Shown: piece after piece, positions 1 through 11,969 of the stretch | Layout: each line of letters starts with the position of its first letter | How positions within the stretch are numbered: position 1 is the first letter of the stretch | Assembly (NCBI RefSeq): GCF_018390605.1 | Contig: NZ_JAHBGD010000017.1 | Span: forward strand, 1 to 64,000 | Source of the DNA: Ancylobacter defluvii | Lineage (GTDB): Bacteria > Pseudomonadota > Alphaproteobacteria > Rhizobiales > Xanthobacteraceae | Direction: 5' to 3' | Length of the DNA: 64,000 bases | Notes under the pieces: model-generated | Seen by the model: the letters and a program-made list of their open reading frames with translations, nothing else | What the model was told of the DNA's origin: nothing | The model's database searches: none | Translations under genes and position numbers: made by a program

Positions 1-366
1 ATGGTCGATCTCGAGGGCGCTGATCTCGATGTCGAACACGTCGATGCCGGCGAACTTCTTGAACAGGACCGCCTTGCCCTCCATCACCGGCTTGGAGGCT
101 TCCGGCCCGATATTGCCGAGGCCGAGTACCGCCGTGCCGTTGGAGACCACCGCGACAAGGTTCTGCTTGGTGGTCAGTTCGGCGGCCAGCGACTTGTCGG
201 CGGCGATCGCCTCGCACACCGCGGCGACGCCGGGCGTGTAGGCGAGCGCCAGGTCGCGCTGGTTGGCAAGCGGCTTGGTCGGCTGGATTTCAAGCTTACC
301 CGGACGCGGAAGCCGGTGATAGACCATCGCACCCGAGCGAAGGTCGTCGGAGATGTAAGAGGCCAT
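1..366 (-). CDS. maeB: NADP-dependent malic enzyme, N-terminal part (cut by window edge)
   Basis: The first 122 codons of a minus-strand gene are present, starting at an ATG at 366 and running off the left edge. The protein begins [12 protein letters not shown] and contains [17 protein letters not shown] and [15 protein letters not shown], which are the malic enzyme N-terminal domain signatures of the large MaeB type (malic domain, NAD(P)-binding domain, phosphotransacetylase-like tail). The family converts malate to pyruvate and CO2 in the cytoplasm. The C-terminal domains lie outside the window, so the fused phosphotransacetylase-like domain is expected but not seen. The family assignment is firm; cofactor preference is inferred from the family. 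Confidence 0.9.
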   Translation of the reverse strand, partial: MASYISDDLRSGAMVYHRLPRPGKLEIQPTKPLANQRDLALAYTPGVAAVCEAIAADKSLAAELTTKQNLVAVVSNGTAVLGLGNIGPEASKPVMEGKAVLFKKFAGIDVFDIEISALEIDH

Positions 367-535
367 TGAATGTTTCCCTACCCGGAAATTCTGCGCGGAG
401 AATAGGCATTCCGGGCGGAGGTACAACGACTTTCCGAATTTGTAATGCTGGTCTTTCGACGGTTGGCTATGGTGGGGCGGCAGCCGGCGGCGAATGACCG
501 CCGGCGCGGGAAAACCGGTCTCGGGTCACGGCCTC

Positions 536-2536
536 ATGCGTAAGACGTTTCTTGTCGCCCTTGCGGCGCTTCTGCTGGCCGGTGGCGCCGGCTATTTCGG
601 GCTCATCTTCTATGCCGACTACGAAGCCCGGAGGCAGATCGACACGCTCATCGCCTCGCTGGCGGCCGACGGCGTCACCGCCCGCCACGGCGACGTCGAT
701 TTCGACGTGTTCGACCGCCGTCTCGACGTGAAGGACCTCTCCGTGGAGGCCCCGGGCCAGGGCACGGTGCGCATCGCCCTGCTCTCCGCCCGCGGGCTCG
801 ACCAGCCGGCCGCCGGCCGCGTCGCCGCCCGCGAAGTGGAGATTCGCAATCTGGAGGCGGAAGGCCCGCTGCCGCTGGCGCCGAAGGTGCATGGCCGCTT
901 CGTTGCGCCGCTGGTCTCGCTCACCGATTTCGTCGGCCCGGCGCAGGTCGCCGTCGCCAGCCCGCAGCCCTGGCCGCTGGTGCTCGCCATCGTCGAGGCC
1001 ACGCGGATCGGGCGCATCGACATTCCCGCCTCCACCACCTCGACCGCCACCGGCGAGGCGACGACGCGGGTGGAGACCGACGCCACCTACGGCCCGATGA
1101 CGCTCGAGCGTTTCGAGGGCGGCAAGATTGCCCGCATCGGGGTGGAATCCACCAAGTTGCAGATCGGCGGCACCCCGGCGGTGGCGGCGCAGGGCGAGAT
1201 GGGCGCGGTTGTCGCCGAGAACATCGACATCGTGCCGCTGCTGGCGCTGCTGGACCCGGAGCGGCGGCGGCGCGAGACCGATTTCCGCATCGTCTACGGC
1301 TCGCTGCGCGCGCAGGACTACCGCTTCAACGCCGAGAACGGCACCACCGAGCAATGGGCGGTGATGAGCGTGCGCGACGTCGCTCTCCAGCCCTCCGGCG
1401 TTCCGGCGGAAGAGCTGTTCACCATCGGCCAGCGCATCAGCGACGTGGCGGCGCAGGGCCGCGAGCCCGCCCCGCAGGAGATCGCCGACCTGCTCACCGG
1501 CATCGCCGGCGCCTATGACGCGCTGCGTATCGGCAGCGCCAGCTTCGAAGGGCTGGAGACCCGGGAGAAGGACGGCCCCACCGTCGCCGTCAGGTCCATC
1601 GCCCTCGGCAAGCTCGACGATGGCCGGCTCGACCTGCTCGCCGTCGAGGGACTGACCGGCAAGGAGGCGGATGGCGCGGTGTTCCGGCTCGACCGGCTGG
1701 CGCTGGGCGGCCTGCACCCGGGCAACACGCTGCGCTTCGCGGCGCAGGTGGCGACCAGCCCGGCGCTCGCCCGCGATCCGGCGACGCTCATCGCGCTGAT
1801 CGGCATGTTCGCCAGCGTGGAGGTCTCCGGTCTCGAGGCGCCGATTCCCGACACGACGGAGCCGGCACGGCTCGACACGCTGTCGCTGTCCTGGGATGCC
1901 GCCGACGGCGCGGTGCCGACCCGCCTCGCCTTCAAGCTGCGCGGTTCCGGCCCCACCGCCGGCCTGCCGCCGGGCAGCCCGATGGCGCTCATGGTGCCGG
2001 ACGGCGTCTCGCGCGCCAGCCTGTCGGTCGATATCGCTGCGCGCTGGAATCCCGGCGACAAGGCCGTCGTCGTCGAGCCGGTCTATGCCGAGATGTCGGA
2101 TTCCTTCGCCCTGCACGGCGCGGCGCGACTGAGCAATGTGGAGGCCGCCGCCTTCTCGCCGGACCCGACGGCGGCGCTCGGCGCCGCGATGGCGGCCAAT
2201 GTCGACATGGTGCAGCTGACGCTGACCGATTCCGGCCTCTACGACCAGAAGCTCGCCGAGGCGGCGCGCGAGCAGGGCGTGCCGCCGGAGATGCTGCGCC
2301 AGCTCTTCGCCGGCTTCGCGGAGATGCTGCTCGGCCCGATGGCCGGCGACCGGCCGGACCTCGATCCGGCGGTACAGGCCTTCATCGGCTTCCTGCAGAA
2401 GCCGATGAGCACGCTGTCGCTGCGCATCACCCCGCGCGCGCAGACGCTGCCGCTGCTGACCGCGATCGAGGCGCTGCGCAACGACCCGGCGAGCCTCATC
2501 GATCAGGTGAACGTGCAGGTGGTGGACACGCCCTGA
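536..2536 (+). CDS. Large membrane-anchored protein of unknown function
   Basis: I do not recognise a named family. From the ATG at 536 the protein is about 666 residues. It opens with MRKTF, followed by one hydrophobic segment (roughly residues 4-26), so it is probably an N-anchored protein whose bulk lies in the periplasm. The rest is rich in Ala, Leu, Asp and Gly, with alternating hydrophobic/polar stretches and no visible catalytic motif or Cys cluster, broadly like AsmA/YdgA-type envelope proteins. An upstream in-frame ATG at 494 would add 14 residues before the membrane segment; neither start has a strong ribosome binding site, and 536 is preferred because the basic MRK precedes the hydrophobic stretch directly. 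It stands alone between maeB and the convergent aspS. Confidence 0.75.
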   Translation: MRKTFLVALAALLLAGGAGYFGLIFYADYEARRQIDTLIASLAADGVTARHGDVDFDVFDRRLDVKDLSVEAPGQGTVRIALLSARGLDQPAAGRVAAREVEIRNLEAEGPLPLAPKVHGRFVAPLVSLTDFVGPAQVAVASPQPWPLVLAIVEATRIGRIDIPASTTSTATGEATTRVETDATYGPMTLERFEGGKIARIGVESTKLQIGGTPAVAAQGEMGAVVAENIDIVPLLALLDPERRRRETDFRIVYGSLRAQDYRFNAENGTTEQWAVMSVRDVALQPSGVPAEELFTIGQRISDVAAQGREPAPQEIADLLTGIAGAYDALRIGSASFEGLETREKDGPTVAVRSIALGKLDDGRLDLLAVEGLTGKEADGAVFRLDRLALGGLHPGNTLRFAAQVATSPALARDPATLIALIGMFASVEVSGLEAPIPDTTEPARLDTLSLSWDAADGAVPTRLAFKLRGSGPTAGLPPGSPMALMVPDGVSRASLSVDIAARWNPGDKAVVVEPVYAEMSDSFALHGAARLSNVEAAAFSPDPTAALGAAMAANVDMVQLTLTDSGLYDQKLAEAAREQGVPPEMLRQLFAGFAEMLLGPMAGDRPDLDPAVQAFIGFLQKPMSTLSLRITPRAQTLPLLTAIEALRNDPASLIDQVNVQVVDTP

Positions 2537-2570
2537 GCGCCCCGGCGCCCCCGAAGGTTCGCCGCACATG

Positions 2571-2601
2571 AAAAAGCCGCGCCCCTTGCGGGACGCGGCT
2601 T
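2571..2601 (-). terminator. Intrinsic terminator of aspS
   Basis: Read on the minus strand, a GC-rich hairpin (arms AGCCGCG and CGCGGCT, about 2575-2581 and 2594-2600) is followed by a run of five T. It lies about 45 bases after the aspS stop codon. On the plus strand it follows the unknown membrane protein gene, so the hairpin may serve both convergent genes. Confidence 0.8.
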
Positions 2602-2646
2602 GGTCAGCATGGCGTGATCGGCGCGTTGGCGGCGAAGCGCCCCGGC

Positions 2647-4494
<1,848 letters not shown>

Positions 4495-4527
4495 GGCGTA
4501 ACCTCAAACCGGAACGGCGGACGAACG

Positions 4528-4555
4528 AAAACGCCCCGATGGGCCCATTGGGGCG
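4528..4555 (-). terminator. Terminator after the MgtC-family gene
   Basis: On the minus strand a hairpin with arms CGCCCC and GGGGCG, plus an inner ATGGGCCCAT palindrome, spans 4532-4555 and is followed by TTTTC. It lies 75 bases beyond the stop of the MgtC-family gene and just upstream of the aspS start, so it separates the two transcripts. Confidence 0.65.
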
Positions 4556-4630
4556 CTCACCTGAGCGCGCGGAGGGGTGCATGCACCCACGCGGTTTGTC
4601 AATCTCCAACCCGGCTCGAATGGGGCGGCA

Positions 4631-5344
4631 TCATTCCGGCGGCGCGGTCGAGGTCCATTTTGCCGCGAAGATCAGCGGCGAGGCGCTGAGTTCGCCGACG
4701 AGCCTCTCCACCAGCTCGTTCTCTTCCCGGCGGCTATAGACGATCGCCTCGACCTCGACCTCCGCCGTCGTCGCCAGCGCATGGCTTTCCAGCGCGTGCA
4801 GCCGCAATTCGTGCACCTGCATCGCCTTCAGCAGGCGGGCGCGCATTTCCGCCTCATCCTGCGCCGAGCATTTGAGCTCGATGACATAGAAGCGCTCCAC
4901 CGCCTCGCGCTCCGGCGCGAAACGTTCCAGCACGCCGCCGAGCCGCGGCAAGGCGAGGTTGATGAGCACGACGAGCGCCGTCGTCTCCAACGCACCGATA
5001 TAGAAGCCGTAGCCCGCCAGCGTGCCGATGGCGCCGGTCGCCCAGACCGTGGCGGCGCTCGACAGGCCGCGCACGCTGAGCCCGTCCCGCATGATGAGGC
5101 CGGCGCCGAGAAAGCCGATGCCGGTCACCACCTGCCCGCCCATGCGCACATCCGAGCCGCTCTCGATAAGTACGGCGAGGGAGGTGAAGGCGGCAGCGCC
5201 CAGCGCCACCAGCGCATGGGTCGTCAGTCCGATGAACCGCTGGCGGAACTGTCGTTCGACGCCGACCAGCGCGCCGAGCGCGACCGCCAGCAGCAGGTTG
5301 GGGGCGATGGACAACGCATCATGGCCATTGGCCAGAGAGTACAT
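4631..5344 (-). CDS. MgtC/SapB family membrane protein
   Basis: The ATG at 5344 gives a 237-residue protein. The N-terminal 140 residues carry the MgtC/SapB signature: LGALVGVERQFRQRFIGLTT, then GIGFLGAGLIMR and GLSSAATVWATGAIGTLAG, with about four to five membrane segments. The C-terminal part is a small soluble domain. Family members sit in the inner membrane and are linked to magnesium limitation and survival in acid or in hosts; the transported or bound partner here is unknown. An in-frame start 12 codons upstream (5380) is possible but has no clear ribosome binding site. It is a single gene between two hairpins. Confidence 0.9.
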   Translation of the reverse strand: MYSLANGHDALSIAPNLLLAVALGALVGVERQFRQRFIGLTTHALVALGAAAFTSLAVLIESGSDVRMGGQVVTGIGFLGAGLIMRDGLSVRGLSSAATVWATGAIGTLAGYGFYIGALETTALVVLINLALPRLGGVLERFAPEREAVERFYVIELKCSAQDEAEMRARLLKAMQVHELRLHALESHALATTAEVEVEAIVYSRREENELVERLVGELSASPLIFAAKWTSTAPPE

Positions 5345-5387
5345 GCACGCCCCCGCGCCCGTCCGCACCACTGCCCACAAGCACAGA

Positions 5388-5414
5388 ATGGTCCGGCCTT
5401 TCGGGCCGGACCAT
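5388..5414 (-). terminator. Hairpin after the DUF992 gene
   Basis: A perfect 11-bp inverted repeat (arms ATGGTCCGGCC and GGCCGGACCAT) with a five-base loop lies nine bases after the DUF992 stop codon. The following minus-strand bases (TCTGTGCTTG) are only weakly T-rich, so it may act as a terminator or as an mRNA 3'-end stabilising stem. Confidence 0.6.
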
Positions 5415-5422
5415 CAAATTTA

Positions 5423-5890
5423 TCACGGCAGATAGGTCAGCGTCATCTCGGCGACGCCCAGCGCCAGCGAGGCGCCGATATTGCCCTCGACCGAGACCGG
5501 GTTGAGCGCGATCGACTTGTCGGTGCCGACCAGCGCATTGGCGCCGACGCCGACGCCGAGCGCCACATCGGCGGAGACGCCGGCATATTTGCCGGCCAGC
5601 GCGCCCGGCGACACGTTCTTGGTCAGCGCCGCGACGCCCCAGGTCATCATGCCGGCGCCGGTCACGCCGAGATCGAGGCCGACCCGGCTGATCACGCCCT
5701 TATAGTTGGCGTCGGGGCCGTTCACCGGCTTGAAGGTGCAGCTGAGCTCCTGCTTCGAGGAGACGATCATGCTGACGCTGGCGCCGACGCTGCACACCAG
5801 CACGCCGGCATCCACGCGCTCGGCCGCCGAGGCCGGAACACTGGCGGCGACAGCCGCCGCAAGGGAGAGAGCGAAGAGCGTCTTCTTCAT
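5423..5890 (-). CDS. Secreted DUF992 domain protein
   Basis: This 155-residue protein starts [17 protein letters not shown], a clear Sec signal peptide with likely cleavage after SASA near residue 22. The mature part holds two cysteines about 25 residues apart (VLVCSVGAS and LSCTF) and a long glycine-rich region with [13 protein letters not shown]. This pattern matches DUF992, a family of small periplasmic or outer-membrane-associated proteins common in Hyphomicrobiales. No biochemical role is established. It is followed by a hairpin and shares its upstream region with the divergent rnd gene. Confidence 0.85.
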   Translation of the reverse strand: MKKTLFALSLAAAVAASVPASAAERVDAGVLVCSVGASVSMIVSSKQELSCTFKPVNGPDANYKGVISRVGLDLGVTGAGMMTWGVAALTKNVSPGALAGKYAGVSADVALGVGVGANALVGTDKSIALNPVSVEGNIGASLALGVAEMTLTYLP

Positions 5891-6033
5891 GGTCGGGGAT
5901 TCCTCTTGGGGGAGCGACCTTCAGCCGGGCGCTCGTGCCGGCGGAAACTAGCGCGACATGGTTAACGCTTTCGCTAGGTCATGGCGAATTCACGGTCGTT
6001 TCCGATCGTTTCTTCGGCTATGAAATTGCCACT

Positions 6034-7191
6034 ATGGACATGATCACCACCACTGATTCCCTCGCCGCCGCGTGCGAACGCCTTTCCCGGCATCCCTTCG
6101 TCACCGTCGACACCGAATTCCTGCGCGAAAGCACCTTCTGGCCGAAGCTCTGCGTCGTGCAGCTCGCCTCGACCGAGGAAGCGGTGGTGGTCGATGCCAT
6201 CGCCGAGGGAATCGACCTCGCCCCGCTCTTCGCGCTGATGGCGAACGAGAACGTGCTGAAGGTGTTCCACGCCGGCCGGCAGGACATCGAGATCGTGTGG
6301 CACCTCGCCGGCATCATCCCGCATCCGGTGTTCGACACCCAGGTGGCGGCGATGGTGCTCGGCCATGGCGACAGCATTTCCTACGACCAGCTGGTGCAGC
6401 GGCTCACCGGCGCCGTGCTCGACAAGTCGCTGCGCTTCACCGATTGGTCGCGCCGCCCGCTCTCCGTCGCCCAGATCACCTATGCCGAGGCCGACGTCAC
6501 CCATCTGCGCGACGTCTACCGCAAGCTCGACGCCGATCTCGTCAAGCGCGGCCGCAGCGAATGGGTGACCGAGGAGATGGCGGTGCTCATCTCGCCGGAC
6601 ACCTACCGCCAGGAGCCGGAACGTGCCTGGGAGCGGCTGCGCTCGCGGGTGCGCAAGCCGAAGGACCTCGCCGTGCTGATGGAGGTCGCCGCCTGGCGCG
6701 AGCGCGAGGCGCAGGCGCGCGACATCCCCCGCTCGCGCATCCTCAAGGACGAGGTGCTCGGCGAGATCGCCGCCCAGCACCCGACCACGCCCGAGCGCCT
6801 TGCCGGCCTGCGCTCCATCCCCAAGGGCTTCGAGCGCTCGCGCACCGGCGAGCAGATCCTCGAGGCGGTGCGCGCCGGTCTCGCGCGCGACCCCAAGACG
6901 CTGCCGGAGATCGAGCGCGAGCGCCCGCTCTCCAACGGCGCCTCGGCGACGGTGGAACTGTTGAAGGTGCTGCTGCGCATGACCTCCGAGCAGCACGGCG
7001 TCGCCGCCAAGGTGATCGCCACGGTGGACGACCTCGAGCGCATCGCCGCCGACCACGAGCCGCAGGTGGCGGCGCTGGCCGGCTGGCGGCGCGAGCTGTT
7101 CGGCGAGAAGGCGCTGGCGCTGAAGGATGGCCGCCTGGCGCTGGCCATGCAGCGCGGGCGGGTCATCGCGCTCCCACGCCCGGCCGAATGA
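6034..7191 (+). CDS. rnd: Ribonuclease D
   Basis: This 3'-5' exoribonuclease trims tRNA precursors. With the ATG at 6034 it has 385 residues, the normal length. The DEDD exonuclease motifs are intact: VDTEF (D26, E28), [14 protein letters not shown] and [15 protein letters not shown]-terminal HRDC-type helical region follows (around [16 protein letters not shown] and later). Upstream in-frame codons back to 5935 would add 33 residues with no family similarity, so 6034 is preferred. It is transcribed away from DUF992; aspS and rnd lie close together in several relatives. Confidence 0.95.
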   Translation: MDMITTTDSLAAACERLSRHPFVTVDTEFLRESTFWPKLCVVQLASTEEAVVVDAIAEGIDLAPLFALMANENVLKVFHAGRQDIEIVWHLAGIIPHPVFDTQVAAMVLGHGDSISYDQLVQRLTGAVLDKSLRFTDWSRRPLSVAQITYAEADVTHLRDVYRKLDADLVKRGRSEWVTEEMAVLISPDTYRQEPERAWERLRSRVRKPKDLAVLMEVAAWREREAQARDIPRSRILKDEVLGEIAAQHPTTPERLAGLRSIPKGFERSRTGEQILEAVRAGLARDPKTLPEIERERPLSNGASATVELLKVLLRMTSEQHGVAAKVIATVDDLERIAADHEPQVAALAGWRRELFGEKALALKDGRLALAMQRGRVIALPRPAE

Positions 7192-7376
7192 GGCCGCCGC
7201 GAGACCCCGGCGAGGGCTGAACGCCGCCGGGGAAGATCGCGCCACGCCTGCAATCGGCGCGGCGTGTGGCTGATCTCAATTACGTCATGGAAGAGCCGGA
7301 ACACGGCCCGAATCGAGCACCTTGATACCTGCGGTCCGGCGCATCGCCGGCCGGCTTCAGGTTTCAAGGAGTGCAC

Positions 7377-8030
7377 ATGGCGTACACGCTGGATCTTCCG
7401 CCGCATGCGGGCGCGCCCATGCCCGAATTGTCGCGGGTGCAGCATGCCCGGCGGCGGACGATCTTCCTTATCGCCCTGCCCGCCTTGGCGCTGTTTCCCT
7501 TCGTCCGCTCGATCTGGGACTGGCAGGGCCCGGTTCAGGAATGGGTGGAGAATATCGGCTTCAGCCTGGTGCTGATCGCCATCCTCGGCCGCTGCTGGTC
7601 CTCGCTCTATATTGGCGGGCGCAAGATGAAGGATCTGGTGCAGCGCGGGCCGTTCTCCATCGTGCGCAACCCGCTCTATGTGTTTTCCTTCATCGGCGCC
7701 TTCGGCATGGGCGCGTGCAGCGGCAGCGTGGTGCTGGCCCTCGCCTTCCTGGCCATCGCCTATGCGGTTTTCCATGGCGTGGTGCGCAAGGAGGAGGCGG
7801 CGCTGCTGGTGCTGTTCGGCGCGCCCTACGCCGCCTATTGCCGCCGCGTGCCGCGCTTCCTGCCCGATCCGGCGCTGTGGCACGACGAGCCGGTGCTGGA
7901 GATCCAGCCGCGCCGCGTGGTGCGCACCCTCATCGATGCCCTGCCCTTCATCCTCGCCATGCCGATGTTCGAGGTGATCGGCATGCTGCAGGTGGACGGC
8001 ACGCTGCCGGTGCTGCTGCACCTGCCCTAG
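7377..8030 (+). CDS. Isoprenylcysteine methyltransferase-like membrane protein
   Basis: This 217-residue integral membrane protein starts at the ATG at 7377, six bases after an AAGGA ribosome binding site; a GTG two codons earlier is less well placed. It has about four hydrophobic segments and the ICMT/PEMT-like C-terminal block: GPFSIVRNPLYVFSF, then a short loop, then EEAALLVLFGAPYAAYCRRV. In this superfamily these elements bind S-adenosylmethionine at the membrane face. The substrate is not known; bacterial members may methylate lipids or small molecules. It is isolated between rnd and ppx. Confidence 0.82.
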   Translation: MAYTLDLPPHAGAPMPELSRVQHARRRTIFLIALPALALFPFVRSIWDWQGPVQEWVENIGFSLVLIAILGRCWSSLYIGGRKMKDLVQRGPFSIVRNPLYVFSFIGAFGMGACSGSVVLALAFLAIAYAVFHGVVRKEEAALLVLFGAPYAAYCRRVPRFLPDPALWHDEPVLEIQPRRVVRTLIDALPFILAMPMFEVIGMLQVDGTLPVLLHLP

Positions 8031-8131
8031 CCCGGCGCGCCCTAGCCCGGCCGCGCTGGCGCGCCGCGCGCTGACCCGGCGCCTATCCATCGATGAGTGG
8101 CAACGGCCGCGCCGGCCGCGGCCTTGGGCGC

Positions 8132-9646
8132 CTAGGTCACCACCAGCGGTTCGCGGCCGACCAGCCGGGCCAGCGTGCGCAGCCGGCTGGTCACCCGCTC
8201 GCCGGCCAGCGGGGCGAGATCGTCCTCGAGACGCAGCACCAGCTTGCCCTTGTCGACCGTCATCGGCGCCACCGGCAGCGTGCCCGGCATGGCGGCAGAC
8301 AGGATGTAGCCGACCCGCATCGCCGCCCCCAGAATACGCGCCCGGTCGAGCAGCCGCGTCGAGACCAGCTCGCGGATGCGCGGCGAGAGATCCTCGTCGA
8401 TCAGCCCCATGTGCCGGTAATAGATCGCCAGCGCCAGGAAGGCGCGGCCGGGATGGTCGAGGCCGATGAAGGAGGCATGGGCGATCAGGTTGAGGCTCTG
8501 TTCGCCTCGATAATCGGGATGCGCCCGCCAGCCGATATCGGCGAGCAGGCAGGCGGCGTGGCGCAGCCGCTTTTCCTCATGGCTCTCCTCGATGCCGGAC
8601 GAGGCCATGAACTGGTCGGTCCAGGCGAACAGCTCCTCGCCATGGCGCGGCGAGCGCGAGCGCAGCTCGTTGAGCTCGGCCGCCGCGGCGATCAGCGGGT
8701 CGACCTTGCGCTCCGCCTCGTCCAGTTCCTCGAACAGCAGTCCCTCGCGCACGCCCTGCGCCGAGATGTAGACGGATTCCGGCTTGCCGATGCGCAATAT
8801 GTGCTCGAGCACCACCGCGCCATAGCCGAGCAGCGGCTGGCGCACGTCGGACACGGTGTCGATGCGCGACAGCGTGTCGATCGGCACCCGACGGATCAGG
8901 CGCACGAATTCCAGCGCCTCCTTGGCCGGGATGACATAGCCGTGCATCACGTGCAGCGGGTAGCCGCGCTGGAACATGTGCAGCCGCGCCAGCGCGCGCC
9001 ATGTGCCGCCGACCGCGTAGAAGGTGCGGCCCTTCAGGTGCTCCAGCCGCGATTCCTTGGCCAGCGCATCCTTGACGATCTTGTCGGCCTTCTTCAGCGA
9101 ACGGCCGGAGCGCTCCTGCAGCGCCAGCCCGCCGAGCTGGAAGGTCACCCCCGAGCCGATATGCTGGCCATGCACGTCGGCAAGCTCCAGCGAGCCGCCG
9201 CCGAGATCGCCGACCACGCCATTGGCATGGTGGACGCCGGAGATGATGCCGAGCGCCGAGAGCTGCGCTTCGCGCTTGCCGGAGAGCAGCTCGACCTCGG
9301 TGCGGCAGATCTCGTTGCAGGCGGCGATGAACTCGCCGCCATTCTCGGCATCGCGCGCGGCGGCGGTGGCGATCACCCACACCGTGCCGACGCCCATACG
9401 GTCGCACAGGCCGCGGAAGCGCCGCAGCGCCGCCAGCGCCTTGGCCACCGCCTCGGTGTTCAGCCGGCCGGTGGTCGCCACCTCGCGGCCGAGGGCGCAG
9501 GAGGCCTTCTCGTTGAAGATCGGCGTCGGCGAGCGCGCCAGCCGTTCATAAACGACGAGGCGCACCGAATTGGAACCGATGTCGATCACCGCCACCGGGG
9601 TACCTGAGACGAGGCCGGTGGAGGCCTCGTGGATCACGTTTTTCAT
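8132..9646 (-). CDS. ppx: Ppx/GppA-type exopolyphosphatase
   Basis: This 504-residue enzyme hydrolyses terminal phosphate from polyphosphate, or the 5' phosphate of pppGpp. The ASKHA-fold phosphate motifs are plain: VAVIDIGSNSVRLVVYERL at the N-terminus and VVGDLGGGSLEL near residue 155. The C-terminal third is an HD-like helical domain (RHAACLLADIGWRAHPDYRG). The ATG at 9646 is four bases beyond the ppk1 stop, so the two are translated as one operon; an upstream start inside ppk1 (9715) is possible but unlikely. Pairing with ppk1 points to polyphosphate turnover. Confidence 0.94.
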   Translation of the reverse strand: MKNVIHEASTGLVSGTPVAVIDIGSNSVRLVVYERLARSPTPIFNEKASCALGREVATTGRLNTEAVAKALAALRRFRGLCDRMGVGTVWVIATAAARDAENGGEFIAACNEICRTEVELLSGKREAQLSALGIISGVHHANGVVGDLGGGSLELADVHGQHIGSGVTFQLGGLALQERSGRSLKKADKIVKDALAKESRLEHLKGRTFYAVGGTWRALARLHMFQRGYPLHVMHGYVIPAKEALEFVRLIRRVPIDTLSRIDTVSDVRQPLLGYGAVVLEHILRIGKPESVYISAQGVREGLLFEELDEAERKVDPLIAAAAELNELRSRSPRHGEELFAWTDQFMASSGIEESHEEKRLRHAACLLADIGWRAHPDYRGEQSLNLIAHASFIGLDHPGRAFLALAIYYRHMGLIDEDLSPRIRELVSTRLLDRARILGAAMRVGYILSAAMPGTLPVAPMTVDKGKLVLRLEDDLAPLAGERVTSRLRTLARLVGREPLVVT

Positions 9647-9650
9647 GCTG

Positions 9651-11951
9651 TCACGTATTGCGGCCGCGGCGGCGGATGAGGTTGCGCGGCGAGGAATCCT
9701 TGAGCGACTTGCCACGTCCCGACAGGCTCGGATTGGTCATGAAGTACTGCTGCGCGTTGAAGGGCTCGACACCCTCGTCGGGAACGATGCGTTGCGAGGA
9801 ACCATCCGGCAAGACGCGCCAGCTCTGCTGGTTGTCCTCGAAATTGGCGACCAGGATCTGGTCGAGGATCTGCATGTGCACCGTCGGATTGGTGATCGGG
9901 CACAGCGATTCGACGCGCCGGTCGAGGTTGCGCGGCATCAGGTCGGCGGAGGAAATATACACCGCCGCCTCGGCATGCGGCAGGCCGTGACCGTTGCCGA
10001 AGCAGTAGATGCGCGGGTGTTCGAGGAAGCGCCCGACGATGGATTTCACCCGGATATTGTCGGAAAGCCCGGGCACGCCGGGGCGCAGGCAGCAGATGCC
10101 GCGCACGATGATGTCCACCGCCACCCCCACCTGGCTCGCCCGGTAGAGCGCGTCGATGATGGTGGGATCGACCAGCGCGTTCATTTTCAGCCAGATCGCC
10201 GCCGGCTTGCCGGCCTTGGCGAAGCCGATCTCGGCGTCGATATGGTCGAGGATGCGCGATTTCAGCGTCAGCGGCGACACCGACATCGCCTCGAGCTCGG
10301 CCGGCTCGGCATAGCCGGTGATGAAGTTGAAGATCCGCGCCACGTCGCGGCCGATCACCGGGTCGGCGGTGAAGAAGGACAGGTCGGTATAGATGCGCGC
10401 GGTGATCGGGTGGTAGTTGCCGGTACCGACATGGCAGTAGCTGGTCAGCGAACCGCCCTCGCGCCGCACCACCAGCGACAGCTTGGCGTGGGTCTTCAGC
10501 TCCAGGAAGCCGAACACCACCTGCACGCCGGCGCGTTCCAGGTCGCGCGCCCAACGGATGTTCGCCTCCTCGTCGAAGCGCGCCTTCAGCTCCACCAGCG
10601 CCGTCACCGACTTGCCGGCCTCGGCGGCCTCGGCCAGCGCCTTGACGATCGGGCTGTCGGAGGAGGTGCGATACAGCGTCTGCTTGATGGCGACCACATT
10701 GGGGTCGCGCGCCGCCTGCCGCAGGAACTGCACCACCACGTCGAAGGATTCGAAGGGATGGTGGACGACGAGGTCCTTCTCGCGGATCGCCGCGAAGCAG
10801 TCGCCGGCATGGTCGCGGATGCGCTCGGGGAAGCGCGGATTGTAGGGCTTGAACTTGAGGTCCGGCCGGTCGATGCCGACCAGCTGGCTGAATTCGTTCA
10901 GCGCCAGCACGCCGTCGACCAGGAAGATCTCGTCCTCGGCGACGCCCAGTTCGCGGGCGACGAAATTGCGCAGCTCCTCCGGCATGGCGGCGTCGACCTC
11001 CATGCGGATCACCTGGCCGAGGCGGCGGCGCTTCAGCGCCGTCTCGAACTGCCGCATCAGGTCCTCGGCCTCTTCCTCGACTTCGAGGTCGCTGTCGCGG
11101 ATGACGCGGAAGCTGCCATGGCCCTTCACCTGGTAGCCGGGGAACAGGCGGCCGATGAACAGGCCGATCATCTGCTCCAGCGTGATGAAGCGCGCCGCCC
11201 CGCCCTCGCCGTCCGGCAGCCGGATGAAGCGGTCGATCTTGGCCGGAACGCGGATCAGCGCGTTCATCGTCCGCCCGTCATGGATGCGCGCCAGCTGCAA
11301 CGCCAGCGAGAAGCCGAGATTGGGGATGAAGGGGAACGGATGCGCCGGGTCGATGGCAAGCGGCGTCAGCACCGGGAACACGCGGGTGAGGAAGAAGTCG
11401 TCCAGCACCGTCCGGTCGCTCTTCTGCACCTCGGCACCGTCCACCAGCACGATGCCGGCACCCACCAGCTCGCTGCGCAGCTCGCGCCAGCGCCCCTGCT
11501 GGTCATGGCCGAGCTCGGCGACGTTGGCGGCGATCAGCGGCAGTTGCTCGGCCGGGGTCAGCCCGTCCGGGCTCTTGCCGGTGAAGCCCTCGCGCAGTTG
11601 TTCCTTCAGGCCGGCGACGCGCACCATGAAGAACTCGTCGAGATTGTTCGCCGAGATCGACAGGAAGCGCAGTTGCTCCAGGATCGGGTGCGCCCGGTTG
11701 GAGGCCTCCTCCAGCACGCGGCGGTTGAACTGCAGCCAGGACAGCTCGCGATTGATGAAGCGCTCCGGCGAGGCCATCAGGTCTTCCTCGAGCTGCCGCT
11801 CGATGACGGCCGGCTCGGTCGCGTTCGCGTCGGTGGTGTTCACCTCGGTCTCCATCACGGCTGTCGGCTCCGTCTCGTGGACGCTGTCGAGGATCAGCGG
11901 TGCCTTTTTCCGGCGGGAAGGTCGCCGGGCTTCATGACGGCTGGATGACAT
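9651..11951 (-). CDS. ppk1: Polyphosphate kinase 1
   Basis: This enzyme reversibly makes polyphosphate from ATP. The protein has about 766 residues from the ATG at 11951; a TTG four codons upstream is an alternative, and the conserved N domain begins at [20 protein letters not shown]. The two phospholipase-D-like catalytic domains are complete, with the active-site histidine region [15 protein letters not shown] and a later [19 protein letters not shown]. The N-terminal 60 residues are a low-complexity, probably disordered extension. It lies between hdaA (18 bases upstream) and ppx (4 bases downstream), so replication control and polyphosphate genes are co-transcribed here. Confidence 0.97.
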   Translation of the reverse strand: MSSSRHEARRPSRRKKAPLILDSVHETEPTAVMETEVNTTDANATEPAVIERQLEEDLMASPERFINRELSWLQFNRRVLEEASNRAHPILEQLRFLSISANNLDEFFMVRVAGLKEQLREGFTGKSPDGLTPAEQLPLIAANVAELGHDQQGRWRELRSELVGAGIVLVDGAEVQKSDRTVLDDFFLTRVFPVLTPLAIDPAHPFPFIPNLGFSLALQLARIHDGRTMNALIRVPAKIDRFIRLPDGEGGAARFITLEQMIGLFIGRLFPGYQVKGHGSFRVIRDSDLEVEEEAEDLMRQFETALKRRRLGQVIRMEVDAAMPEELRNFVARELGVAEDEIFLVDGVLALNEFSQLVGIDRPDLKFKPYNPRFPERIRDHAGDCFAAIREKDLVVHHPFESFDVVVQFLRQAARDPNVVAIKQTLYRTSSDSPIVKALAEAAEAGKSVTALVELKARFDEEANIRWARDLERAGVQVVFGFLELKTHAKLSLVVRREGGSLTSYCHVGTGNYHPITARIYTDLSFFTADPVIGRDVARIFNFITGYAEPAELEAMSVSPLTLKSRILDHIDAEIGFAKAGKPAAIWLKMNALVDPTIIDALYRASQVGVAVDIIVRGICCLRPGVPGLSDNIRVKSIVGRFLEHPRIYCFGNGHGLPHAEAAVYISSADLMPRNLDRRVESLCPITNPTVHMQILDQILVANFEDNQQSWRVLPDGSSQRIVPDEGVEPFNAQQYFMTNPSLSGRGKSLKDSSPRNLIRRRGRNT

Positions 11952-11969
11952 AGAACGCTTCAACTCGGG

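Noticed and set aside
494-535. Start of the unknown membrane protein at the first ATG (494)
   Set aside because: The 14 extra residues precede the basic membrane-anchor start, and there is no convincing ribosome binding site; kept only as an alternative.
7310-7340. GGAAC-N17-CCTT upstream of the isoprenylcysteine methyltransferase-like gene as an EcfG promoter
   Set aside because: The -10 element differs from CGTT, and no second feature supports it.
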